Shown: positions 44,464-56,700 of the stretch, piece by piece
Position numbering within the stretch: the first letter of the stretch is position 1
Layout: each line of letters opens with the position of its first letter
Assembly: GCA_013339895.1 (NCBI GenBank)
Contig: JABACO010000001.1
Span: forward strand, 24,312,245-24,376,244
Length of the DNA: 64,000 bases
Direction of reading: 5' to 3'
Origin: Ephydatia muelleri
Taxonomy: Eukaryota; Porifera; Demospongiae; Spongillida; Spongillidae
The notes under the pieces: generated by a model
The model's input: the letters and a program-made list of their open reading frames with translations, nothing else
Databases searched by the model: none
What the model was told of the DNA's origin: nothing
Made by a program: the position numbers and the translations under genes

Positions 44464-45720
44464 ATGAATAAAATGAGATTTAAACAGGGCAAAGGTGATC
44501 CTGCTGGATTTAAACTATTTTTGAGACAGAATAATATAAAGTCAAGTATTATAGTTCGTTATGTTGGGAATCGTTTCCATGTAATGTTTCATCAAGCTGG
44601 TGTGTTGTATTATTTACAGGAAAAGCTTTTGATGTATTTAGAAAATGTGTGCAATAGCAAAACTACTTTAAGGACAGCATTAATAAAAGATGTAAGAAAC
44701 AATAAGATTCTACTACAGTTAAGAGCACTTGGGCTGATCGGGAAATTGGTCACTGGACCTTGGATGCATCAGTTGTATACAAATCAAGCAATAACAAACC
44801 TTGAAAGCAGTACGTTTATTAAGACTTGTCTACAGAATTTGAATGCCGTAAAGGAATCCCCTTTACTAGCTTTGCAAGTAAAAACAGATACATTTGGCGT
44901 ACCGTTGAGTCCAGACTCTGACGCAGTATTGAAAAAACTACAAACCGCTGAAATTGAAGAGTTGGAAAAGAAAGAATTACATTGTATGCTGTGTTTGCTA
45001 ATTGGAGGAATAGTAGATGTGATACAAAAACAACTATATGAATATTATGAAGGAAGTTTGGCACACCTTGATCCATCAATAGCTCGGCAAACACTTTCTG
45101 CACCTGTTCATAACATGTTCGCTGAACACACACTTGGACTCACAGATTACCTTTTTAGGAAAGCAACAAGTATGAAGGTGGGATTTTTAGATAGTAAAGT
45201 TAAAAGTAAGTTAAACAAAACACTGCTATGGTTGTGTTCTCTTCCACTGGAAGAACAACATAGGATGGTAACATTTTGTATAAAACAGAGTAAAAAAGTA
45301 CGATATGCATTCCAAGTGCATGAGAAAAACATTGTAAGACTGCAAGAGCAACGACAAAAAGTGAAAAATCAAAAGAAGGAAGATACCTTCAGGAGAAGCA
45401 TTGAAAAAAAGTTACGCTATGTTGTAGAGATGGAGCATAACTTGCTGAATGAGTTTCCTGAACTTTCACCTCATCAAGTAAGTATTATATTAAAAGTTTT
45501 GTCAGAACACCATTGGTATGTGAATGAGAAGAATGTATTCTATAATGGACATGTAGTAAGTGTGAAACCTTTAACAAAGTCAAAAGTTCCTAAAGTCATT
45601 GTATTCTACTGGAAATCAGATGAAGATGAAGAAGATGGGGAGAACGTTACAATGACAGTATATGGGCTGTTAGCAGATTACATTGCTGGTGACCTTAACT
45701 TAAGTGAACTTAATACATGA
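44464..45720 (+). CDS. Intact 418-residue protein, transposase-like C-terminal half of an unnamed family
   Basis: ATG 44464 follows an in-frame TAG by one codon, fixing the start. Features in order: an N-terminal block RYVGNRFHVMFHQAGVLYYL, a helical LRALGLIGKLVTGPWMHQL region, then SAPVHNMFAEHTLGLTDYLF followed by NKTLLWLCSLP. The last block has the layout of the Glu-bearing dimerisation end of RNase-H-fold transposases (sAPv....AE..lg..D...). A coiled coil rich in Glu/Lys/Gln (about residues 280-320) and an acidic SDEDEEDGENV stretch follow. No Asp-bearing N-terminal catalytic part is visible upstream. The frame is clean over 1.25 kb, so the gene is either young or maintained. Confidence 0.6.
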   Translation: MNKMRFKQGKGDPAGFKLFLRQNNIKSSIIVRYVGNRFHVMFHQAGVLYYLQEKLLMYLENVCNSKTTLRTALIKDVRNNKILLQLRALGLIGKLVTGPWMHQLYTNQAITNLESSTFIKTCLQNLNAVKESPLLALQVKTDTFGVPLSPDSDAVLKKLQTAEIEELEKKELHCMLCLLIGGIVDVIQKQLYEYYEGSLAHLDPSIARQTLSAPVHNMFAEHTLGLTDYLFRKATSMKVGFLDSKVKSKLNKTLLWLCSLPLEEQHRMVTFCIKQSKKVRYAFQVHEKNIVRLQEQRQKVKNQKKEDTFRRSIEKKLRYVVEMEHNLLNEFPELSPHQVSIILKVLSEHHWYVNEKNVFYNGHVVSVKPLTKSKVPKVIVFYWKSDEDEEDGENVTMTVYGLLADYIAGDLNLSELNT

Positions 45721-47399
45721 ATAATGTTGCATTGTACATAGTGTTGTGTTGTTATAATGGGATACTTGTTTTGCATTGTGTATTATTGTACTATTAGTGT
45801 GATTTGTGTATATTTCCCCACTTTGTACCATAATTCAGTGCATATGATACCAATTTGACAGAATAACCTTCCATAACTTTAATACCAATGGTAAGTGTAA
45901 ATGACTTATAGGAGCAGATTTCAATGCATCTCTCTGTATGTTATGAGTGAGTCATCGTAACTTAACGTTTTGGTTAAGTCTTTGCACTTAGTTGCATCTC
46001 TGCACTGATTATAAACTCAACCGGGACAGTTTTTGTTTCGCGGTTCCCATTAACTCACGTACATTCGCGATCATTTCATATTACATCTTTGGAATAGCGT
46101 GGTGCTCGCAACGAAACTAATCACTATAAACATAAGATATCGTTGGAATGTATATTTTTTGCTCTTTCCAATGATGTATATTATGTGCCTTAAATAACGA
46201 TTTGAAAAAACTGTCACTGTACCTAACTGTGGTCTGCATTCATTCATCCAGCATATTTCTAGTTATCAGGATCTGCATGTGGTATATAGACATATGTAGC
46301 CGCATGAATGCATGAACACTTTTAGCATACACCCAATGTTCAAGCTGCAACAGGTCTGTTAAATATATTTTTTTAAAGGACTAACTTACATGCTTTCTGC
46401 TAGATGTCAAGCAATATGCTGCTTCCTTGAGCTATATGTGATATTACATGCATACATATAATAGACACTTGTGAGTAATAATGTATATGTTCCCATGCCA
46501 TTTTACTAGGGTGTGGTCTAAATAGAATCCAGATGAATTTTAATACACAGTCACTGTTACCACACAAGCACTGCCATTGTACTTAACCTTCACTCTCAGC
46601 ACAAAGTGGCATGCAGTATAATAAACAAGCTTGCATCAAATTTGACATTTAGCAGCATACTGGGGTACTACAACACGCTAGCGAACTATACACACAGCAG
46701 TGCACATACATGTCCATTGCACGCAAGCCTTCATAAGCACATCGAGATTACATGCATGCATACGGTAATTACATGTTGAAAAAGCAGCGTGTAGGCCTAC
46801 TGTATACCTACTAGATATCCACACGCGCACGCGCCACTCGGGTCACCAACGCACGGGCGATGGCCAGCTTATGGTAGACGTTTTGTACTGGTACGTTGTG
46901 TCACATGTGTGCGTGCATACCACTTGAAGTCCAGTATCACCTCCAACTACGAAGTCACAGCTGATAGTCATATCATCTACCAAACCACGCCCTCTCCGTC
47001 AGAAAGTAATTACTAAACAAGGCTAGGAACTATCCTACTGGGGTGTAAATGCGGTAAATCAGTGTTATGACAACACACCTTTAAAACGACCTAACACCCC
47101 ACCCTTGCTGGGGGTTGCTCCTAACACCCTAACGTAGTCTGCCAACACCCCAAGATGTCAGCTCAACACCCTTGTGTGTTGCCATAACACTCCTTGGGCT
47201 GTAACACCCCTCAAACCTAACACCCCTCGGGCCTTTATTTTTAACAGTGTGCGCTAGCTTCCTTGTACGCAGTATTTTCAACAAACAATTTTGCCCTTTC
47301 GTCCAAATCATCAAACTGAACTATCATCCCGAATTGCCATAGTACAGCTTAAAAGAGACTCGAACAATTTCACAATTGCCAGTAGATCAATTTCAATGC
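45721..47399. other. No recognised genes; interspersed AACACCC repeats
   Basis: From about 47065 to 47235 the heptamer AACACCC or AACACTC recurs roughly ten times at irregular 10-25 bp spacing. Near 46020 a GGGACAGTTT phrase resembles the foldback family at 33.7 kb. No coding region was recognised. Confidence 0.5.
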
Positions 47400-48880
47400 C
47401 TTGAATGGTCAAGCTTGTAGCATTAAGTCATTCCAAAAATTGTATGCCAGTTACTGCCATTATAGCAATTTCTATAGTTGCCCTATTTTGTTTGCTAATC
47501 CACCTGCTTCCACTTTCGTCTCTAAGCTTTGATCTTAGTTTGTACATATTTCTAACAGTGTGGCTCTGATTCCTTTATAGTGGCTAACCACTGCTCTATA
47601 GTTGCATCAGCTCTTGCACTCCACCGAGTTCCAGACAGATATTTTTACAAGCCCGTGAGAAGGAAGTGCGGTTTGTCCCATCGATAGTTGATGCTGAAAA
47701 AAGTTATACAAACACTGCAAGAATCCAAAGTGAGAAACAGCAGATAGGCAACTCTCGGCAGCGCGTGTTCCAACAATTAAGATGTGCTGCACAAGGTACA
47801 AAATCTGCGAGCGGACTTACTTGCAATATTCAGACTTGCAACCCCGTGTAAATGCCGGCCATGTTAGCTGCATTGTCATATATAGCTCTGCCCTCTGCAA
47901 TTATTCATGTCGATGACAACAGACGTCAGGTTTTCGGCTCCGTGCCAGTGGAGTTCGATAAACCCCACAAACCGCTCTACGGGTCGGCCATCTGTACTTG
48001 TATACCTCAAAATGAGAGTGAGCTGGTCAACATGGCTAACATCAGGTGTGGAATCGACTACGACAGAAAAGTATTTGGCTTTTATAATCTCAGCAACCAC
48101 GAGAGACATTAATTTTTCCCCTATGAGTTCAATGAGCTCTTCACAAGTGGTCTTCGAAAGATAAGAAGCTATATCCCTTTTCCAGCACCACTATGTTGAG
48201 CCAAAAATGGATCAAATTTTGCAATAAGTTAAAGAGCTCCTAAGTAGTTTCCATTTGAATTGGAACCAAAGGTTTCTTGACTACCCGAAAAGAAAGCCCC
48301 CGTTGAGCAAGAAACTTAATAGTTTCGACGACACATCTCGCCAGTATTTGCGTTCCTCAACTTGCTGTTTTACCAAAGTACAGTCAATGTGACACGAAGC
48401 ATTAGCTTTAGTGCACCAAATAGTAATGGAACGCATATGATCTTCACTGAATTAGTGATCTCTTAATCGACTGCTACTATTTATCCAGTCACTGAAGCCA
48501 GTTAGAAAAGCTGTTTTTAATTTACTGAAGAGTTTGCAGTACACATTACCAGCAGATGGAGAATACGCAGCCATTCTCGCCGCATGGTTTCACCATTATT
48601 CAGTCGCCGCTCAAACATACCTGGCGACAAATAGCGCTTCTGCAATTTTCCAACTCTTTCTGAACAGGAAATCGCAATTGGCTTGCTGATAAGTTTTTCA
48701 CGCAGGGTTTCATCATCTGTTCACAATTCTGGATCACTTAGGATTTTGAAATCTTGTGCTAGGTTCGCATCTTCGGCAGACTTCACATCTTCAGCATATA
48801 TAGGTACAGTCTAGGTTACTTTCATCACATTTACTGTCATCGCAGTTGTCATCACCAGACGGGTCATTGCTAGACATCGA
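47400..48880 (-). pseudogene. ZMYM1-like hAT transposase relic
   Basis: On the minus strand, decayed frames read KETFGSNSNGNYLGA near 48260, then SYLSKTTCEELIELIG near 48140, then AKYFSVVVDSTPDVSHVDQL near 48050 with the first catalytic Asp, then RYTSTDGRPVERFVGFIEL and NNCRGQSY near 47890. Downstream pieces such as GTRAAESCLSAVSHFGFLQ (47740) belong to the same protein. These are hallmarks of the hAT subgroup related to vertebrate ZMYM1-type proteins. Stops and shifts are frequent. Terminal repeats were not found. Confidence 0.7.
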
Positions 48881-49141
48881 TAGATCCATGCACTACAACT
48901 TCTGCTGTACTCGTTGCATTGTCTATAGCTAGAACCAGTGGATTGGACTCTTCAGCAGGTGCATGACAATGGAGTGAAAAACGCAGTTCAGTAATTTTGG
49001 CAAAGTCGATAGTTCTGCTACGTGTTTCTTCCGCTTCTCGGAACCTCTAAGATATAACCTGCACAGACAACTGAGACAATTCTCCAAATAAAGTGTTGAA
49101 CTCTTATAAACAGTGTATTGATACTATTGACACAGCCGGGT

Positions 49142-49250
<109 letters not shown>

Positions 49251-49350
49251 TCCCGTCAGAGCGATCTATAATCATTTGACACAGCATTGTTCGTGCGACC
49301 TACTAAGCTGTTGCGTCATCATTACGTGTACGTGAATTTCAGGCCGTGGG

Positions 49351-49375
49351 CCCCCCCCCCCCCCCCCCCCCCCCC
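49351..49375. repeat. Poly-C run of 25
   Basis: Uninterrupted C homopolymer following GGCCGTGGG. Confidence 0.95.
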
Positions 49376-50161
49376 ATAAAGCCCGGACTGTCAGTCCTAT
49401 GGTTAATCCGGCCGTGCCTTCAGAGGACGTTTCTGAAGTCTGCTCGAACAAGTCTTGTAAAAAAAGCCTCTAAGTTTGCTTCCGCGTGACAGTATATAAT
49501 TGGTTGCCGTTACGCTTTATTTCATTAGTGCTGGCTTGGCGGTTAGAATAGTTAAGCATTTAAATGTTTGAATTCAACGACCGACGATTGACCACACCTC
49601 TATTACTAATAAGAATGAAATCGCGCACAAACTTGCACAGATACACTATACTACACATTGCCGCATTGCTCTTATAAATAGTTATAGGTAGTAATTCCCA
49701 TTCCTCTCGCATTAACTTGCTCCAAAACAAAGAGATACGAGGCTTTAGCATATCCGTCTTCAGAAGCAAGAATTCCTTCTTCAGCTTCTTTTGCAGTAAG
49801 CTCCTTGCCCAAACCCCCCATGTATTCATCTTGCAAATTCAATGCTTATCACATTATTTCAGTGAAAAGTACTGGCAAAGTTCCAAAAGCCACTATCTGT
49901 TACTGGACACAGGCAGATAGTTGAGTTAAACCCTATCTTTGCATGCATAGAAAACCTGTGGACACTACGATCAGTATGATGTTGTCATTAAAAATTAAAT
50001 CGATATTGTCTATTCCAAAAATTCAAAGACCCCCCCCCCTCCCCCCCCCAAACTTTGTTTGACACCTCATAACTTTTTCCCCCACATCCCCCTGCAAAAT
50101 ATTTGGGATGCTCTCAATGAGGTCTTCAAAGTTGGGGGATGGTGTCTTGAACTTTGTTTTT

Positions 50162-50163
<2 letters not shown>
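49376..50163. other. No recognised genes
   Basis: Short unsupported frames. A C-rich run is present near 50031-50050. Confidence 0.5.

Positions 50164-50201
<38 letters not shown>
50164..50201. repeat. Poly-C run of about 38
   Basis: Uninterrupted C homopolymer. Its length may be imprecise because such runs are hard to sequence. Confidence 0.95.
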
Positions 50202-50203
<2 letters not shown>

Positions 50204-51412
50204 GGAATTCAGTATTATTTTTTGACATCATGCAGGGTTTGGAACTTAAACCTTAATGAGCTAATGATTTGGTCAGATACCATAATGTTCTAATTTCAAA
50301 CCTAGTTTCCAGCCGCAAACAGCCGTCCCCGACCTTAGGGGTGATGTAATCCATCCTCTGCAGTGGGGTCTGGGTACGAGACTAATCGAACCCTGCATGC
50401 GTTTATAAGAACTGAGCTTGAGTATGTGGAATATCAGTTACTACAGACATAGTACTAGTGAGGGAAATTGGACTTAATAAAACATGGTATGGCTCGCCAA
50501 TATTTATAACGAGGCTCGCACTTTAATAAGCCATTTACGGTATAGTTCAACCTCGCTTGCAAGGTTCCGGAAATGAGGGGATATAATTAAACAATCAGTC
50601 GCAGGTCTTATAGGGCGGGCCCAGTGTTTATGCTGAGTTACAAAATACTGGGGTCTGGTCAATTCGTGAACCGGTACGTAGTGGTATTGCTACTTTAAAA
50701 GGTCAGCTACCGAGGGCCATTCAAGGTTAGTTGGGTTTCAATTATTCTCGTTTACGTCTGGGTTAGTCTGGAAGAGTATTGTATACCGGTAGGCAGTAGC
50801 TCGAGTGCCTCAAAGATTTCTCGCCAGCCAGCCCGCCCAAAATACAGCTGATTTAGCGAATGGAGAAACCTTGTCCATCTGTTCTTATCTACACAGCTTG
50901 TAGTTGCCATAGCATGCATGGCCAAATGGAGAATGTTAAGGAATTAACATTTAGTTGCACCCACGCAAACGTCACAGCACTGTAGAAACTTCTAAGTCAA
51001 AAGCTTCCCTTCCGATTGCTGCCTTTTTGTGTGTACTAATATTACAGCGGTCCTGCAACCAGATAGAGGGCGTTATGATACTGCTACACGATACAGTTCA
51101 CCTAGCACGAGCTGAGAACGTTGTAGCTGAGTTCGGCTGTGAGTGCAACCACCCCCAAACGTGTGTGTGCGTGTGTGTGCGCGCGAGCGATATGTGGCAA
51201 TAGAAATATAACGCTCTTTTGATTTTCCTGGAAACTGTCTATGAGGTAGTCTGATGACACAAGACGTAATAATATCATATAACAGTTGAGACAAATACAT
51301 TTGGAACCAACATCAACATGCATCAATGGCAGAAGAGAGAGAGAGAGAGGGGGAGGGTCAACGATGAATAATTTCTAATGTTGAGGAAGTGAATTCCCCT
51401 ACCGCGCAGCTT

Positions 51413-51458
<46 letters not shown>

Positions 51459-52364
51459 GAGGAGGGAGGTGGTGGTGTTGGTAACTAGTGATGCAGCATA
51501 ATTCTTCAACCTGGTGAGGTCTAAGGAGATCCTCCTCTCCTGATCCTTTGCATATTCCTTGTCAAGCAATCCTACGTATTCTTCTGCACTAGCAATGGAA
51601 TCATAGCTAGCAAAGGATTTACTGCAAGTAGAGGTTCGTGCACAGGAGTCACTGCCTCTTTTCAGGAGGCTGCGTTTGCTTCAGCTAGGTTCATTGCGGC
51701 TGCTGCACTCTTTCTTTTGCACGAATCGGAAACATAGTGCGTCTTACATTATCAATTTGATTACTTGCCACACCTTTCACAATTAATTGCTAACCAAATT
51801 AGGAACTCCGGCGAGGGGTTAAATGTTTTTATCCATCACAGCCTTTGTTGGAGGTGTCTAGCGTTCAATGCAATTTTAGTACGGGGTACCACTCCTACGC
51901 CCCCCTTTTTAAATCACTAGTTACTTTTTTTCTTTTTATTGTAAATGCAGATTCGTAAATCTTCTCTTCAAGCTCTACAATTTTGGATGATGGGGTCTCG
52001 TACTGATTTTCTTGCCCCCCCATCTCCCGGTCCTGTGCGTGTGTATGTATCGTTAGGCTATCTTACGGTCGACTTAGTACTACTAGTACTTGTTAATTTA
52101 CCACGCCTTTTCTAATTCAGGGCCTGCCCCAAATGTTGGAATGAGCCATATTTGGTAGCATAATTAATGACCTATTTTTCCTGGAAATTGTTTAGCTATG
52201 AGGTCTAAGGATCACAACTACTAAGTGTAAAGAATCGTGTGTGTATATGTGTAACAGTTTGGGAAAAGTACTGCTCAATTATGTATTTATACATTACATC
52301 TGTCTGGATGTTGTTATGTATTGATTTAATTCATTGTTTTGGTACTCACAGTATAGCTCAAGAT
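50202..52364. other. No recognised genes; contains a poly-G run; upstream flank of the ankyrin gene
   Basis: A poly-G run of about 42 lies at 51416-51457. No exon was recognised before the ankyrin start at 52365, so this stretch should include that gene's promoter. Confidence 0.5.
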
Positions 52365-53768
52365 ATGGCAGATGAGGTATGTTGTGAAGACAGATAACAT
52401 AATCCACATTATCACATGGCACCAGTAGAGGCTATTCCTTACAGTATTGACCACAATTGTGCTATATATAATCCAGAATGATTTGATGCTACGTGCTGCA
52501 TCAAGATTAGGCAACTTCGAAAAAGTGAAGGAATTGATCAATAGTGGTGCTCACCCAGAATCATGTGATGGGGTAAGAGATATACTACCTGTTCGGCGCA
52601 TGTATGCACGTAATTATGTGTGCTGTAAGACATATATTCAATTAGAAGGTGAGTAGTAAGTGCAATGCTTACGGCAACAAAAAGCTGAATGACTACTTTT
52701 GCACACATGTTGATTTCAATACACATGACATCTACCTACTGTATGGACTACATGTATACATGAATACTTTATTACCATTTAGTCTGGAAAAACGGCCCTC
52801 CATTATGCATCTGAAAATGGAAATTTTGAAATAGTGATGCACATCATTTCAGTTCAGAGAGCTACAATTAATCAGGTTGATAATGTAAGTATTACATCGC
52901 TTTGTGCTCTTTGCTCAATTAATGCACACATTTTTTTATTGCACAGCTGGGCTGTGATGCTCTTCATTGGGCATCAAAACAAGGTAAACATGATGTGGTA
53001 GAAACCTTAATGCAGAAAGGAGCTGATATTCATCATTGTGACAAAGTAAGGAAAAGTTATTGATATCGATCCTCGGGTGATATGTACACAAATGTTTCAC
53101 CTAAGTATGAGCTTTTGATAATGTCCTTCAGGATGGTAGCACTGCTCTACATGCAGCTGCTACAGGTGGTCATGAGGACACTGTTAAATCCCTGCTCAGG
53201 CATGGGATTAAGCCTTCGGTGCAGAACAATGTAAGCTATTTGAACTTAATAACATTTATATTGATTGATATACAGGTAATTCATCATAAGTTTTAAAATC
53301 AGTAGTACTAGTTTGACTAAGCCAACTCATGTTCTCTGTTTTTCATTGTGCATATTACAAAAAATAATAGTTGTATCTATGTAACTGCAGGTAATTAATT
53401 CAGAAAATCATGGCGTATTACTTAAATATGTAACTAATCCCTCCTCCTCAAAGTCTTATCTTCCCTCATCTCGTTGCTGATTATGAACAAAGCAATCTTT
53501 AATTTGTGCTTTACAAAAAGTATGTAATTGGGTTACTTGAATTACACAATTATCGATAATCTGCTATGTGCTAGCTATATGTTAAAAATGTCTTTATATG
53601 AGTACGTATATTTGAATGGTTATGCATATGAAAAATAAATTAAATATTACTTTGGTTGAGAGTTTCAATGTTGATATGGAACATTTTCAGTTTGGAAAAA
53701 CAGCTATGTATTATGCTGAAACGTTTGGTCACTTGAAAGTTGCTAATATTCTTTCAGACAGCAGCAAG
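52365..53768 (+). CDS. Ankyrin super-repeat A (six exons)
   Basis: Exons: 52365-52376, 52477-52572, 52783-52884, 52947-53045, 53132-53230, 53691-53768. The first joins as MADE-NDLMLRAASRLGNF, forming an N-terminal cap. Then SGKTALHYASENGNFEIV, LGCDALHWASKQGKHDVV and DGSTALHAAATGGHEDTV follow, and the closing FGKTAMYYAETFGHLKVA. All junctions keep the frame. Introns are short, 62-114 bp between exons 2-5 on three of four sides, longer before the closing exon. Confidence 0.85.
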
Positions 53769-56700
53769 GTAAGCAACAGTACTGGCTTTCAAATTTAAAT
53801 TGTATTGTTTTAGAAAACATTATATGTAATGCATAGATAAATTATGACATTGCTCTAGCAGTTTTTAAAGCTATATTTCATACTTCCTAATAAGAAATAA
53901 TGATAAAAAACATCTGCATTTGTAAGAATTCAGTTATAAAAAATGATGAACAGTTCAATCCAGCTCACAGAGTATTTGGTATTATAATTAAACGTAAATT
54001 TGAGATAGCAATTCTTCGAGTCACAAATCTTTGCTTCTTGCACCAAGTGGAGAAGTGAAGTTGGAATAGATGATGGTGCTGGGCTGCCGGCAGAATTTGT
54101 ATTACACTTTACTTCATTATTGCATTCTTTAGTTTCATCATTTCATTGTTTATGTTTATTTTTTTCTTTGTAAGTGCATTAATTATTTAGACATGTATAG
54201 TTACAAGTGCAAATATGAAATCTTTTATAGTCATGCAAATTCAACACAGCGTAATGAAGTTTTACCCGGTAATGAAAAAGGCGCTAAGAACATGACACTT
54301 GATTAAACCAATTCAATGGAAGTACTTGTAAACTGCCTTTCTTTCCCATTAGATAGATGACTCGGTTCCTACCATTAGTACCCCAGTATGTTGAGATTAC
54401 ATTATTGCTAGTGTCAATCATTTCATCATAACTATCTTCTGTTTCAACAGTATGACAACTTATTACAAAATGCGTGCTACTTTGGGAATCTCAAGAGTGT
54501 AAAGCAGTGGGTGGATTTTGCTAACCCAGACTACACTGATTTAGTAAGTATAGCTGATTTAAAAAATCACTTATTTACACATGACTTGAAAACATGGCCA
54601 GGGGCACTTGCTGCAATTAATTGCTGTTTGTAGTAAAATTTGCACATTAGAATATGTCAGTTGTACTGAGACTCATAACATTCACATTATTATCAGATTC
54701 ACAGTATTTTATATCACCACTATCTTTATCAATACTTGCAGTGGGCTAAATACCTGCACCAACATTGTTTATATGTGACATGTGCTCCATTCTTTCTCAT
54801 TTTTGGCAACACAGTTATCGTAATAATAGTTACACAATGTGACCTGGACCAAATCCATAGATCACATGTTTTGGTCAGACTATAGACAATAGCAATGTGT
54901 ACGTATAATAAATTGTAGGGTGGGTATTCTAAGTACCAGAGGGAGGGTACTCTACATGTACACGTACGATTTTTTACCCGCTCGCTGGATAGTCGACAAC
55001 CTGATGGTCGACAGACAAACTGATGTTAAATTAGATTTATCCTCGCTCTACTATTTAGGTTGGAAACACATGTCTTCATATTGCAGCAGAGCAAGGACAT
55101 AAAGACGTAGTAGCTGTACTACTTTCAAAAAACTTCCAAGTTGATCATCCGGACAAGGTAATAACTTAAAACTTCAGGATGTGCAATAACATATGTGCAT
55201 GTGGACCATAAATCATGTACGAAATTGCTGTTCATGTACCTGTATGCATTATGTTGATAACTTCTTAACCCTTCGTTGAGGGCTACAATCTGTTCTTTGT
55301 GTTGATACAATATGAGTGCTGCATTGCTGTATATGGTTTAAAAATTCATATTTTAAATCTCAGTTTGGACGCACTGCCTTACAATTGGCTGTACAAAAGG
55401 GAAACATTTCAATGTTTGATTTATTGCTTTCACATGGAGCAAATATTCATCATTGTACATTGGTAAGTCAAACTTTGTTATGAACTTACACGTACCGTCT
55501 AGTGTAGCATACAGCAGACAGGCCACAGAATTCTTTTAATAATAACCTCAAAACCTCTGAGATTCTGCTTTCGTTTCTTTAATACTAATACAAGCTCATT
55601 TTTTACTCCCGGACCAGAAAAATCGGACAGTTCTTCATTATGCTGCTATTGGTGGATTTAGACTTTTGGTTGAGAAAATACTCTCTCAAAATGTGAATTT
55701 GGATGCACTGCTCTTTACAAAAGACACAGTAAGTATTATTTTTGTGGGCACAAATTGAGTCCAAAAGTCATTGTAAGAATAATATTAAAAAGTAAGCACA
55801 ATAAGTGTGTAACAAGTGATATTTTGTACGTACACTGTACATACAATCATCCCTATTTGTGATTATTTGGACAATGAAACAGTATATGGCTATTATAAGC
55901 CAGTTTTGTATTCAACAGTGCAGAATCAGAATTACATTGTGGTGTGTTATTTTTAAATTTGTGGGAAAGACTATATTATCTTTGTTCAAAAATCACATCT
56001 AAATGTAGTGTAATAGAGTCATATTTTTTTAATGGACTGCTGCACATTAGTTAACGAATAAAGGAGTTTCTATTTTCATTTACATATGCAAGATCAATTC
56101 GCTCATGTATAAGTGAATCATGTGGAGAATAGATTTATGAGACAATTTCTTTAGTTAAGTATCATGTAATGAATCATGTGACTTGTGACATAGTATACAC
56201 TTAAATAATACTTACACCCAGCATATGCATATAAGACGTTAACCAATGGGCATGTAGTTGGTTGTCACTTATAGAAATTTGTCCTGAATCACGCATTTTC
56301 TTATTCAATTATTAGTTTGGAAGATCTCCCTTTGACTACGCCACATGTTTTCAGCAAGCAGATGTGGCCCAAATCCTTAATGATAAGATGAAGGTAAGTT
56401 CTATTCTTTGAATTTCCACATGCAGTAACCTGTTCGCAAAACGTGTACATTTGGGCAATGAAACAAGTTTACAATACTTGTATTAATATATTAATTACTG
56501 TGTGACGAAGCATATCTGATTATAGCTTAGTTCGATCAGAATGCAGAATATGACACATTTCTTTTCAGACTTTTGCAACAAGATCACATGAGCAGATGAT
56601 TGGTCATTCAAGTAAGTAGTATCACACATTTGGCATAGTTTTTATATGGGATCATAATAATACCACTTTTGTGGCTCTAGTACAGTAGATGTTACTGTTA

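Noticed and set aside
50059..50293. Poly-proline open frames
   Set aside because: They are produced by the poly-C run.
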